Shown here: piece by piece, positions 9,861-20,356 of the stretch | Layout of the letters: each line of letters opens with the position of its first letter | How positions within the stretch are numbered: position 1 is the stretch's first letter | Assembly: GCA_029204225.1 (NCBI GenBank) | Contig: CM055092.1 | Coordinates: 14,188,059 to 14,252,058 of the forward strand | DNA from: Diphasiastrum complanatum | Taxonomy: Eukaryota; Streptophyta; Lycopodiopsida; Lycopodiales; Lycopodiaceae | Length of the DNA: 64,000 bases | Direction: 5' to 3' | Made by a program: the position numbers and the translations under genes | Notes under the pieces: model-generated | What the model saw: the letters and a program-made list of their open reading frames with translations, nothing else | Database searches by the model: none | What the model was told of the DNA's origin: nothing

Positions 9861-11951
9861 ATGGGATCTGCTGGAGCATACCTTCTAGAAGCTAGTGAGA
9901 GGTTGAATTCTACAAATTATCCTATTTCGAAGGTTAGGATGGAGTCACTCTTGGTGCTCCAAGACCTTTATGAGTTCTTGATTGAAGATGAAGATGAACC
10001 TCTAGGTGCACAAGAGTTAGCTAGATACAAGAAGAGATCTAGGCTTGCACTTCATTGTGTGAAGATGAATGTGAGCAATGATTTGTTGAGAGAAATATCA
10101 GCTTGTACTAGTGCTAAAGAGGCTTGGGAGTCTTTAAAATCAATCTATGAGTCTAGCAACACTTCTAGAGTTCTTATGCTTAGAAATCAAATTTTGCAAA
10201 GCATGAGGAGAAGTGATGAGAGTGCACAGGATTATGTACTCAGAATCAAGTCTCTAAATAGGGAGTTGGCTTCCATCGGAGAGAAGATTCATGATGGAGA
10301 GCTTGTACAAATTGTCCTTAGTGGTCTAGGAGATGACTTTGCAAATTTGGTCCAAATTTTTGCCATCCAAGACACTTTGCCAACTATAGAAAAACTTCAC
10401 AGTGTATTAGTGGCTGAAGAGTATAGGATGCTCCATGCAAAATCTAGGATGAGTTCCTTGTCATTGCAGGATGGTGATGAGAAAGCCAATTTCTCATTCA
10501 AGGGCAAAAAAGAAGACCAATGGAAAGAAATGCTTCTTTTGTGGAAAGAAGGGGATTATGCATCTGAATGCTATGAGAGGCTAAGAGCACAAGTGGAGGA
10601 CAACAAACAAGGAAACCCTGCAAAGGAGGAGGAGGAGGATGAAGTAGATGTATTCTTGATGGCATCTACATCCTCACCAACAAGCAATAGCAATTCAAGA
10701 GACAATTGGTGGATCGACAGTGGGGCTAGCTCCCACATGTCTTGTGAAAAGGACTTTTTCTCAACCTTACACTCTTTCGATGATGTTAAAAAAATTTTCT
10801 TTACTGCAAATGATAAAGAGTGTAGGATAGATGGTGTGGGCACCATCTCTTTGTGTCTAGAATCCTCAAAATGCATGGATGTAGGAAATGTCCGTTATGT
10901 ACCATCAATCACCAAGAATATGCTTAGTGTTGGTCTACTCTTAGAAAGTAATTTGGATCTCCACTTTAAGCATGGTGTTTGCTTCATCTTGAAGAATGAT
11001 GTTTGCATTGCAAAGGGATTTAAACATGGAAGATTGTTTAAGTTGGAAGCTAGTATTGCTTTTGAAAGAATGAGCTTGGCAAAGGAGGAGATCACTCAAG
11101 AGGAGATCTTGGAAAAGTGTGATCTTGCTTGCATTGAGGAGGAGTATCAAAAGGAGAAAGATCTTGAGGATCAGCCTCAAAGCATGAGAGTTCCAAGGGA
11201 GTCCTCAATGACAATGGCCGAGTCATCAAATTGCATGCAAATTGTCCATTTAAGTGTGCATCTTGCAAGGGTGGTGAGCATTGGAGAGTCTACTATCTTT
11301 GAGTACTTGTTAGATAGTATTAGTAGACATGGAGTGACTTGTTGCTTATCTTTAAGATCTATGGTGTCTAGTACTCTCTATGACAAGACAATGAAATTAG
11401 ATGCTTTCAAATCTCCATTTATTGTTGATAAAGCAATTTCATTGGATAACTATTTTTGTAATAGTTTGAATAGAGTCATAAAAGATGAAACATCATTTGC
11501 TTTGGAAATCTTTGTGTCCACATGCTTTGTGCATGATCATTCCAATGTAAGGACCAAAGATTATCATATTTTAATGATAGGAATAATGGTAGTATTTTGC
11601 TCTTCAAGTAGAGATTGTAGAATCTACTTGTTTTCAACCAAAGAATTTGTCAATGGTGGAAATGTGATCTTTCAAGAGTGGAAGATTTGTAAACTTGAAG
11701 AAGCACCTTCAGATCAACACCTTATTCAATTCATTGATGGTCTGGAGTCAAGTCAAGTGGAGGAGCAAGCTCAAAACCTGAGGACTCCAAGAAGAACCAT
11801 GAGTATCAAGATGGAGCCATATAGGCTCAATCATATGAATCAAGGAAGGCAAACAATCTTTTGCAACACTGTGTATGCACTTAATAGTTTAATTTATGTA
11901 TCTTCAAGTGCACAAAATGCCTTGGAATCCATGGCTTGGCATGATGTATAG
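9861..11951 (+). CDS. Copia-type gag-protease polyprotein with novel C-terminus
   Basis: An uninterrupted 696-codon frame. I choose the ATG at 9861 (MGSAGAYLLEASERL); the frame stays open a few codons upstream but without an ATG. Residues about 40-190 are a UBN2 gag domain (EAWESLKSIYESSNTSRV, SAQDYVLRIKSLNREL). A zinc-knuckle remnant at about 223-238 (LLLWKEGDYASEC) has lost its first cysteines. The aspartic protease motif WWIDSGASSHMS is at about 283-294 with its catalytic Asp intact, followed by a pre-integrase-like segment (YVPSITKNMLSVGLL). From about residue 370 the sequence is unfamiliar. A short stretch near 590-620 recalls an integrase C-terminus (IYLFSTKEFVNGGNVIFQEW). No DDE core or polymerase is present. 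Confidence 0.8.
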   Translation: MGSAGAYLLEASERLNSTNYPISKVRMESLLVLQDLYEFLIEDEDEPLGAQELARYKKRSRLALHCVKMNVSNDLLREISACTSAKEAWESLKSIYESSNTSRVLMLRNQILQSMRRSDESAQDYVLRIKSLNRELASIGEKIHDGELVQIVLSGLGDDFANLVQIFAIQDTLPTIEKLHSVLVAEEYRMLHAKSRMSSLSLQDGDEKANFSFKGKKEDQWKEMLLLWKEGDYASECYERLRAQVEDNKQGNPAKEEEEDEVDVFLMASTSSPTSNSNSRDNWWIDSGASSHMSCEKDFFSTLHSFDDVKKIFFTANDKECRIDGVGTISLCLESSKCMDVGNVRYVPSITKNMLSVGLLLESNLDLHFKHGVCFILKNDVCIAKGFKHGRLFKLEASIAFERMSLAKEEITQEEILEKCDLACIEEEYQKEKDLEDQPQSMRVPRESSMTMAESSNCMQIVHLSVHLARVVSIGESTIFEYLLDSISRHGVTCCLSLRSMVSSTLYDKTMKLDAFKSPFIVDKAISLDNYFCNSLNRVIKDETSFALEIFVSTCFVHDHSNVRTKDYHILMIGIMVVFCSSSRDCRIYLFSTKEFVNGGNVIFQEWKICKLEEAPSDQHLIQFIDGLESSQVEEQAQNLRTPRRTMSIKMEPYRLNHMNQGRQTIFCNTVYALNSLIYVSSSAQNALESMAWHDV

Positions 11952-12161
11952 TTTTTGAAGTGTGCTACATGTATATAGACACATTTGTGGAACATCTTGT
12001 AAGGGATCCTTTAAGAGGTGGTGAAAGATCCTTCATGGACATCATTCTCTATTGGAGTCTCAAAAGTTCCTTGTTTGTAGCTGGATTTTTTAGACACTTC
12101 TAAAAGCTTTCATTCATCTATCAAGAGAGTTGTAAATAGATCAAGCTAAATTTGAGGAGTG
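11952..12161 (+). other. 3' untranslated part with polypurine tract
   Basis: Non-coding sequence between the stop codon and the 3' LTR. It ends in a purine-rich tract (TTGAGGAGTG) before the LTR start TGAAGAATTGCC. Confidence 0.65.
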
Positions 12162-12846
12162 TGAAGAATTGCCAAAAATTGGCAAACTAGCTTGATTAAA
12201 AACCATGTAGAATAGTGTAAATTGTGTAAAGAAGTGGGTTCCACACATGTGAGGCCATGATGCCACGTGAAAAACCCATCCTAATGTAGGTTAGGTCAAG
12301 TCAAGAGAGTTGGTCATGTCTATTTGGTGGTCATCCCTACTTTATAGGACCTACACCTAAGTTTAAGGTGAAAATTTGACCAACTAGCTACCTACCAAGC
12401 ATAACTCTAGGAAATAGACTAGGGTTTCATTTTAGGTCAAGGAGAGTGAGTTAATTTTCTTACTACATGCTGGAAATCCACCTAACTACAACAAGGGAGT
12501 CGAATTTGCTATGTATTTCCTCTCTCCATAGTGAGAAGATAGAAAATTTTTGGAGCTCATTGGCAATCTCAAGCTAGTTCACTGTGTACATTGAGATTGA
12601 AACCAAATCAATTTCTACTTGTTTCTCAGGTTGAAGGCCGTACTACAGCCTATAGTACACACATGTGGGCTCGGATTTCAATGTTGATCAATGCTTTTGA
12701 TTGTTAATACTTGCTGTTTGTCAAATTGCCAATCTAGATCAACTTTTTTGTGTCTAGTTTTTTGATAGATTCTTAAGCAAGCATCCAATCACTCTTGCGG
12801 ATATTTTGTACATCCATTTATGGTCCTAAAGTTCAGTACTTTCACA
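12162..12846 (+). repeat. 3' LTR (685 bp)
   Basis: Begins TGAAGAATTGCC and ends TTTCACA. The distal 265 bp match 8773-9055. It contains CACATGTG-type palindromes at about 12243 and 12659. Confidence 0.8.
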
Positions 12847-13845
12847 CTCTTTCCCTTGAAATGTGAGCCACATGGGCTCAACCATATTTCTTGAGTTTCT
12901 TTTTGAAATCACAACTTGAGAAGGTCTCTCCTCCTCAATCCTTGGCACACTTGAACCTTGAGAAGGAATCTCCTCCTCAATCCTTGGCACACTTGAACCT
13001 TGAGATGATTCTTTAAGATCCTCTTCATGGTGCTCCTTCTTGATGGAAATTCGAGGCCTCCATGTCTCATAATGATCATAACAATCATGACCATACAATA
13101 TGCACTTCCTATGATTATCAAGATTACTTATGCTAGAAACATGAGTCCAAAAATCACCACAACTTGGCATGATTTTTCTAATATTGAAATCAAAAGGTAT
13201 TTCCATCTCAATAAGGCTAACTACTTGCTTATGGATATAAGTGTCCACTTTGGATGCTTCACTTATTCTCATAAGAAGTTTACAACTTGCCTTTAAAATT
13301 GAAAACTTACAATTTTCATCTTTATGAATGAAGCCATCATTCATGATCTTATTGAAACCAAAAGATCCTACATTATGAAGACATTTACATTTTCTTGACT
13401 ACATAACTAATGTAAGCTTACAAGGAAAACATACTTTGCTATCTTTTAAGGTATCACATTTAACTAGTATTGCCTTAATCCACCTTTGAGATACAAAAAT
13501 CTTTAAAGCAAAATGGTTCTTCATAAGTTGGCATGAGAGAATAAATGAAACTTTTTTCATTTTGTGATTGCTCTTTATTCTTGATTAATTTCTCTTGGAT
13601 AATAATGATAAGTTTGAACTTATCCAAAGTTCCAAGAAAACCACTCTTCAAGGACATGAAATAAATCCAAGTTACTTTCATGAAAGTGACATCTACCTTT
13701 GCATCTTGAACCAAACAATGCACTTTCAAATGAAAAATTTCAAAAGGTTTGACTTGTGTTGTGATGGACTCTTGAAGACAAATCTTGCAAGTCCTTGTGT
13801 GACTCCAAGTCTCATTCACCTTTCCACAAAGAAAACACCTTTTCT
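12847..13845 (-). pseudogene. Non-autonomous copia ORF, copy 1 (broken)
   Basis: On the minus strand this is a sister of the frame at 15818-16912. It runs from a degenerate cysteine motif (KKRCFLCGKVNETW) through conserved but unnamed sequence (TYEEPFCF, MNDGFIHKDENCKFS, IEMEIPFDFNIRK) to a double 14-residue repeat (SQGSSVPRIEEEIP). Frameshifts near 13,350-13,480 split it. It is flanked by a foreign LTR end at 12846 and by a plus-strand LTR fragment at 13846. Because the same residues are conserved in both copies, it is a real repeated protein family and not chance open frame. I know no domain for the central part. Confidence 0.6.
12911..12995 (-). repeat. 42 bp coding tandem repeat
   Basis: Two adjacent 42 bp units encode SQGSSVPRIEEE(I/R)P. 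The same duplication occurs in copy 2 at about 15818-15905, so it predates the copying. Confidence 0.75.
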
Positions 13846-14079
13846 TGGTTTTGGAGGCAATTCTTGTCAATTTCATCATTTGTCTTTATTTTTCTTGATA
13901 GTTTTGAGTTCCTATCATATTTTACTTTGATTTTAGGCTGGAGTCCGTACTATGACAGGTTTTCACACTTGTGAAACCAGCAAGTACAATTTCCTTTCAT
14001 TTATGATTGTTCTTGTTAGATTTTCTCATCTAAATTTGATCTAGATTGATCTAAATCTTGTGTAGATTGATAGATCGAG
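13846..14079 (+). repeat. LTR 3'-half fragment
   Basis: Matches 14605-14845 of the complete LTR next to it (shared GGAGTCCGTACT and TGAAACCAGCAAGTACA). It joins the copy 1 frame at a short TTTTGG microhomology and lacks the LTR terminus and primer site. Confidence 0.75.
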
Positions 14080-14907
14080 TGAAAAATGCAAAAATTATGC
14101 TTGGTCAAGGCCAAAATCATATATATAGAATGATTACACATGTGTGAGCCTATTCCCACGTGTGAAATTAGTGTATTTGTCATGTACCATAGTCATATAG
14201 GTTGTACATATGATTTAATTCAAGTTCTAGTGGCTAAAAAGGCCAAAAACTAGTTTTCTAGACATACGACACATGGCATCAATCTATTGATTGCATGAGC
14301 CACATCCTTAGGTTAGGTTTCACATCCCATGTGTAGAGGACAGCTCACACATGTGGAATAAGCTGAAGTAGGCAAATTTTGACTTCTAGAAGGTTTCCAA
14401 GTGGATCTCCATATAGTAGGAAATTGGACCAAAAGTGCTCAAAATAGAAAGTTTGATCCAAGTGTCAATTTTGCATGATAATTCACCATATGACAAAGCA
14501 TCCTCACACATGTGAGAGCTGATGCATGATCGGTACCTCGAGCTCCAAGAAGTGTATATATAGAGCCATATTTGGCCATAATCAACATGAAACATTAATC
14601 TTGATTTTGGAAGCAATTTTGTGTCAATCTCTCCATTTGTCTTCATTTGTTTTGAATGATTTGAGGTTCTATCATAGTGTACTTTGTTTTCAGGTTGGAG
14701 TCCGTACTCTGACAGGTTTTCACACCTGTGAAACCAGCAAGTACATTTATCTTCATTAATGATTGTTCTTGTTAGATTTTCATGCCTAGAATTGATCTAG
14801 ATTGATCTCAATCTTGTGTAGATTGATAGATCAATTGTATCTAACATCCAATCCCTCTTGTGGATCATTTAGGATCCATTCTTGGTCCTATTTTGCAGAT
14901 TTCCACA
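14080..14907 (+). repeat. LTR of non-autonomous copia family (about 828 bp)
   Basis: Begins TGAAAAATGC and ends TTTCCACA directly before a primer-binding site. It has a TATA box at 14555-14562 and several CACATGTG or CACGTG palindromes. A minus-oriented relative is at 18893-19420. Confidence 0.75.
14555..14562 (+). promoter_or_regulatory. TATA box of LTR
   Basis: TATATATA about 345 bp before the LTR end. The minus-strand relative has the same box at the matching place. Confidence 0.55.
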
Positions 14908-14920
14908 TGGTATTAGAGCC
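14908..14920 (+). other. Primer-binding site, one mismatch
   Basis: TGGTATTAGAGCC follows the LTR end and differs from the usual site by one base. Confidence 0.75.
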
Positions 14921-15566
14921 AAGTACAAGAGGAATTATTGATATTGATGGGGTTGATCCAAAACTAAGGCCAAATTAGCAAGTTTTTGGAAACTAGCTAA
15001 TTTTTGTGTAGCGAGTTGGATTTGATAAGTATTCTCAAAAATTTTTGGACCAGAACTTGTTGTGGGTTGTAGGAACACTTTTCACACGTGTGAGGCCGTA
15101 CAGGTCTGATTTTGGTTGAGAAAATTCAAAAATTTGTACAATTTGACTCACACACCCAAATTGAGAGATTTTTAGTGCAAAATCAAGCTTTTTCTATAGA
15201 TATTCTATTCCTATAATTTGTTCTTGGATTAGATCAGCCAAAAAATTAAATTTGAAGTTTTAATCAGGTGCATTGAAAGAGTTTCTCTGATTTTTTGAGT
15301 GCATGTTGAAGTTGAGAGAGATATTGCCAAAAATCGTAGATTAAGGAGTGATTTTGCAAGATTGAGACTAGAATCTAAATTTCCATTATTCTAGATTGGT
15401 TCATGAGTGATAGGATTGAGTCTATACGCTTTCAAATTGCTAGAAGACTTTAGGTTCAGATCTCTTAGAGAAATCATAAGAGTTTCTAGTGCTTTTTCAC
15501 ATTAAAAAATGGCATCAATGGGTGGTTTTTTGCTTGCAGCTAGTGAAAGGCTCACATCCACTATGT
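14921..15566 (+). mobile_element. Leader and gag start of non-autonomous copia, truncated
   Basis: The leader matches, in the opposite orientation, the sequence at about 18,290-18,879. An ATG at 15509 opens MASMGGFLLAASERLTSTM, clearly the gag start of this family. After some 20 codons it runs straight into LTR sequence at about 15567 and is broken. Confidence 0.7.
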
Positions 15567-15805
15567 GAAATTAGTGTACTTGTCATGTACCATAATCATA
15601 TAGGTTGTACATATGATTTAATTCAAGTTCAGTGCTAAAAAGGCCAAAAACTAGTTTTCTAGACATATGACACATGTCATCAATCTATTGATTGCATGAG
15701 CCACATCCTTAGGTTAGGTGTCACATCCCATGTGTAGAGGACAGCTCACACATGTGGAGGATCACTTAAGGATCCATTCTTGATCCTATTTTGCAGATTT
15801 CCACA
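15567..15805 (+). repeat. LTR with internal deletion
   Basis: 15567-15758 copies the LTR segment at about 14160-14357. The sequence then jumps to the last 50 bp of the LTR, ending TTTCCACA at 15805. About 500 bp are missing between the two, with TGTGGA present at both edges. Confidence 0.75.
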
Positions 15806-15817
15806 TGGTATCAGAGC
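15806..15817 (+). other. Primer-binding site joined to reverse-oriented ORF
   Basis: TGGTATCAGAGC follows the deleted LTR, but the next base begins the 3' end of the minus-strand frame of copy 2. The usual leader is absent. Confidence 0.7.
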
Positions 15818-16912
15818 TTGAGAAGGTCTCTCCTTCTCAATCTTTGGCACACTTGAACCTTGAGAAAGAATGTCCTCCTCAATCCTTGGCACACTTGAAC
15901 CTTGAGATGATTCTTTAAGATCCTCTTCATAGTGCTCCTTCTTGATGGAAATCCGAGACCTCCATGTCTCATAATGATCATAACGACCATGATCATACAA
16001 TATGCACTTCCTATGATTATCAAGATTACTTATGCTAGAAACATAAGTCCAAAAATCACCACAACTTGGCATGCTTTTTCTAATATTGAGATCAAAAGGT
16101 ATTTCCATCTCAATAAGGCTAACTACTTGCTTATGGATATAAGTGTCCACTTTGGATGCTTTACTTATTCTCATAAGAAGTTTACAACTTGCCTTTAAGA
16201 TTGAAAACTTACAATTTTCATCTTTATGAATGAAGCCATCATTCATGATCTTATTGAAACCAAAAGATCCTAAATTATGAAGACATTTCCATTTCCTTGA
16301 CTTCATAACTAATGTAAGCTTACAAGGAAAACATACTTTGCTATCTTTTAAGGCATCACACTTAACTAGTATTGCTTTAATCCACCTTTGAGATACAAAA
16401 ATCTCTTCAAAGCAAAATGGTTCTTCATAAGTTGACATGAGAGCATGAATAAAACTTTTTTCATTTTGTGATTGTTCCTTATTCTTGATTAATCTTTTTT
16501 TTATAATAACAATAAGTTTGAACTTATCAAAAGTTCCAAGCAAACTACTCTCCAAGGACAATGACATCTACCTTTGCATCTTGAACCAAACAATGCACTT
16601 TCAAATGAAAAATTTCAAAAGTTTTGGCTTGTGTTGTGATGGACTCTTGAAGACAAGTCTTGCATTCCTTGTGAGACTCCAAGCCTCATTCACCTTTCCA
16701 CAAAGGAAACACCTTTTCTTGGATTTGTCCTTTTTGTATTTGCATTTCGAACTTGAAGCTCCATCCTTCACCTTGGATCCCTTGCTTTGGTTCTCCTTGG
16801 ATGGATTGGTCTTCTTTTTGTAGCATCTTGAGGAAAAATATCCTTCCTCGCCACAAAGGTTGCACTTAAGATCCTTACTTGCCTTCAATAGGATGCCACC
16901 TATTGATGCCAT
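15818..16912 (-). pseudogene. Non-autonomous copia ORF, copy 2
   Basis: Read on the minus strand from 16912 it starts MASIGGILLKASK, the gag start of the family. It passes, without a gag core, to a zinc knuckle with one changed residue (CNLCGEEGYFSSRC, His replaced by Tyr). A Lys/Ser-rich linker and a second Cys motif (CFLCGKVNEAW) follow. After a break near 16,570 a frame of about 270 codons carries the unnamed region shared with copy 1 (NEKSFIHALMSTYEEPFCFE, MNDGFIHKDENCKFS) and the SQGSSVPRIEE repeats. It ends by fusion to the antisense of an LTR. No protease, integrase core or polymerase is seen. The central region resembles nothing I recognise. Confidence 0.6.
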
Positions 16913-18879
16913 GTGAAACAAAACTTGTGATATGATTCTACAAATGTAATTTGTGACTCTAAAGAGACTAGATTTGAACATATTCAATAATCTAGAAGGA
17001 TCTACAAAAGATCTAGCTCACAAACCTAAGAATCAATCTTCACACTAATTATTAGTCACTTGGAAACTTTGCTTTGATCACTAAGACAAAAGCACACAAT
17101 CTTTGAAGCAAATCACAAAAAAAATCAGATCCAAACTCCTATTGGACTCAACAAATACCAATGACTCTTTCTTTTGAGAGTTGAAATGGATATGAAAATA
17201 TTTGACACCTAGATTTTCCTTTTCACTTGACTAGTTCTCTCAACACATGAGATTCTTGAACAAAAGATGGGTTTTGTTTCAAACACATTAAAATCAAACT
17301 TAATCACTTCTTTTGGACTCACTGTTGACCCAAATAATCTCACTCTTGAGATTTAGAATGAATATGATTTGATTTGACAACAAACTATACCACCAATTTT
17401 CACAAAACATAGGATCTACTCTAGATCACTCAAACTTGACATGTACATTTGATTCAAACACATAAAATTAAGAGCCAATCACCCCTTTTGGAATCCCCAA
17501 ATAATCTCACTCTTGACATTTGGAATGGATTTGTAATAGTTTGATAACAACCTATGTCAAAAAAATTTCACAAAGCTTTAAAAATCAGACACATAGAGAT
17601 TCACAAAGATACCAACCATGCATGAACACTCAAATATGGACTCCTCCTTGTTCTAGACATCCAAGGGGATCACAGATTGACCCTCAAACCCTCACAAAGA
17701 AAGTTGAATAGAACTAATTTAAGTTTCATACATACTATGTCAATTTTTGTTCAATAAATTGAATTCGTTCATCCCTATTGGATTCCACCAATGACTCTAC
17801 CTCTTAAGAGTTGGAATGAAATTCAAAATCAAAAGTTGTGATTCTTCTCACTAAGATATTGTGCTTCAAAGAGCTGATGCCATTGATCACCTAGGAGAAG
17901 ACAAATTCTCCAACAATAACAACACAAAATGAGCTTCTAGATCTTGCCCTCTACAAAGGAAGGAACTCTTAGAAAATTGGATCTCTCTCTACACATTTGC
18001 CATAGACACCTTAGTGATTCTTTTCAAACCTCACAATCACTCAAACAAATTGAGTAGGGTTGAACAATGTGACTTGGATCTCAATCTCTTTTCTAGAACT
18101 CTCAATTGAAGCCAATCTATGTCAAATTTTACAAAAGATTTGCATAGATGCTATATATGCACTAGAAACTCTCAAAGGTTTCACTTGGAGGTCAGATCCA
18201 AAGATTTTTTCTAGCAAATTGATGCTTCTAAACTTGAACCTATCACTCTTGAACAAGTCTAGAGTGATGGTACAATGGATTCAACCTCTCACCTTGCATA
18301 TCACTCCTTAATCTATGATTTTTGGCAATATCTCTCTCAACTTTGATATGTATTCAAAAAATTAGAAAAACAAATTTAATGCACCTGAATCAAGCTTCAA
18401 ATTAGATTATTTGGATGATCTAATCCAAGAACAAATCATAGGAATAGATTCTATATAGAAAAAGCTTGATTCTGCACTAAAAATCTCTAAATTTGGGTGT
18501 ATGAGTCAAATTATGCATCAATTTGAATTTTCCCAACCAAAACAGGTTCTGTATGGCCCCACACGTGTGGAAGGTACACCTATAGCCTACAACAAGTTTT
18601 GGTACAAAAAAATTGAACCTAGCTATCAATTCAAACTCTGTACCTCAAAATTAGCTAGCTTTCACAAACTTGCTAATTTGGGAGATTTAGCATCAAACTG
18701 AATCATAAGGCTCCAAAATTGGTACTGTACATTCTAGCATGTGTGAAAAGTACCCCTGCAGCCCACAACAAGTTTTTGTCCATAAAATTTGAGTATATCT
18801 ATCCTATCCAACTTGCCACATCAAAATTAGCTAGTTTCCAAAAACTTGCTAATTTGGGCTTAGTTTTGGATCAACCCTT
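16913..18879 (-). mobile_element. Long leader of minus-strand non-autonomous copia
   Basis: About 2 kb of AT-rich, non-coding sequence between the primer site and the gag start at 16912. Its distal third matches the plus-strand leader at 14921-15500. Two repeat fields lie in it (17160-17830 and 18562-18892). Short open frames are not conserved between the copies. Confidence 0.65.
17160..17830 (-). repeat. Degenerate tandem repeats in leader
   Basis: Related passages at about 17160, 17332, 17499 and 17792 share AATGACTC or AATAATCTC followed by CTTGAGA and GGAATGGAT-like wording. Spacing is about 170 bp and then about 290 bp. Confidence 0.6.
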
Positions 18880-18892
18880 GGCTCTGATACCA
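18562..18892 (-). repeat. 177 bp tandem duplication in leader
   Basis: Copies at 18562 and 18739 share CACAACAAGTTTT, AAAATTAGCTAG and AAACTTGCTAATTTGGG. The plus-strand leader has a single copy, so the duplication arose after the copies split. Confidence 0.75.
18880..18892 (-). other. Primer-binding site (tRNA-iMet), minus strand
   Basis: The reverse complement reads TGGTATCAGAGCC directly at the LTR end. Confidence 0.8.
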
Positions 18893-19420
18893 TGTGGAAA
18901 TCTGCAAAATAGGACCAAGAATGGATCCCTAAATGATCCACAAGAGGGATTGGATGTTAGATACAATTGATCTATCAATCTACACAAGATTTAGATTAAT
19001 CAATTCTAGGCATGAAAATCTAACAAGAACAATCATTAATGAAGATTAATGTACTTGTTGGTTTCACATGTGTGAAAACCTGTCAGAGTACGGACTCCAA
19101 CCTGAAAAAAGAAAGTACACTATGATAGAACCTCAAATCATTCAAAACAAATGAAGACAAATGGAGAAATTGACACAAAATTGCTTCCAAAATCAAGATT
19201 GATGTTTCATGTTGATTATGGCCAAATGTGGCTCTATATATACAAAAAGTGGGAGCTCGTGGTACTGATCATCCCTCTAATCTCACATGTGTGAGGTGCT
19301 TTGTCATGTGATGATTCATCATGCGAAATTGAGACTTGGACAAAACCTTCTATTTTGAGCACTTTTGGTCCATTTTTCTTCTATGTAGAGAACTAGGAAA
19401 AACTCTTCTAGAAGTGCAAA
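18893..19420 (-). repeat. LTR of minus-strand non-autonomous copia, truncated or diverged at far end
   Basis: The reverse complement of 18893-19350 aligns with 14400-14907, including the TATA box (19235-19242) and GGAGTCCGTACT. Similarity fades after about 19,420. Confidence 0.7.
19235..19242 (-). promoter_or_regulatory. TATA box of minus-strand LTR
   Basis: TATATATA in the same LTR context as 14555-14562. Confidence 0.5.
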
Positions 19421-19600
19421 TTCGACTTGACACCGTGAAAGTGCACCCTCCTACTAGGTTCCATTGCCCAAATTGTGCTTGTATACTTTGGTCCAAGACC
19501 AATAAAGTGATATGGTTCAAGGTTGAGGCCCAAGGTTTAGAAAAATAGCCAAAACACCTATGGTAATGACTTTCTAACAACTCACTAGGTACCATACCTC

Positions 19601-19835
19601 CGACCAAGGCATAGACACCTACCTGCCCTTATCCAAGGACACTAGTACCTTAATCTAAAGACACATATCCTTAATCCTAAGGGTACCTTTTATCCAAGTA
19701 ACTTGATTCCGTACTTCCGACCAAGGTATAGTCACTTGTCTGCCCTTATCCAAAGGCACCTACCCTTAATACTAAGGGTAATCCTTATCCAAGGGTAACT
19801 TGCCATTTAGACCCCAACACTAAATGGACATATAG
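19601..19835 (+). repeat. 117 bp imperfect tandem repeat
   Basis: CGACCAAGG at 19601 and 19718 starts two related units. Each has TGCCCTTATCCAA and TAAGGGTA words, and CTTATCCAAGG recurs. Confidence 0.65.
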
Positions 19836-20319
19836 GGGTCACCGAAGTACTGCTAGTTACATAGGTATGTAACAAGTGGGAAACCTAATTATGAGGAATG
19901 TAAATGGAAGTGGGTAAACAAACCAACTGAAAAATGGACTCATATGGACAAACTACTACTTTGCCAATGGAATTATTTACTGATTGACCATTGCATTGTG
20001 AGACTTGGAAACAAAGCTTGGAGGCAAGTTTGTGGTACCTACTTGGTGTAACTGGTACCTTTCAGTTTATGAATTACATTTTATGAAAATACTTGCCAGA
20101 CTTGGAAAAATAGATTACTTACGGGCATTCAAGACGGTATATAGATGATATTGGTTTTATTAATAATCCGGTTGCGCTTTTATTTTTGGATAAAGAGCAA
20201 CCGCTTACCCTTGATAATGCTAGATGGATTTATCCTCTCAGTACTTGACCATAAAAAATGAGGAGTCTAATGACAATACAGTAAACTTTGGTCTTGACTT
20301 GTCAAGAGGGACTATGTGA

Positions 20320-20324
<5 letters not shown>

Positions 20325-20354
<30 letters not shown>
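20325..20354 (+). repeat. (TC)15 microsatellite
   Basis: Uninterrupted dinucleotide run. Confidence 0.95.

Positions 20355-20356
<2 letters not shown>

Larger units (their letters stand above)
8773..12846 (+). mobile_element. Non-autonomous copia-derived element with one long ORF
   Basis: A truncated 5' LTR (8773-9055), primer site (9056-9068), leader, a single 696-codon frame (9861-11951), a purine-rich tract before 12162 and a complete 3' LTR (12162-12846) are in canonical order. The internal region is only about 3.1 kb and lacks the integrase core, reverse transcriptase and RNase H. Movement would need enzymes from a related element. The two LTRs differ by roughly 15 changes over about 265 aligned bases by eye. 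Confidence 0.85.

Noticed and set aside
10571-11180. Three minus-strand frames of 66-101 codons
   Set aside because: They are antisense to the 696-codon retroelement frame.
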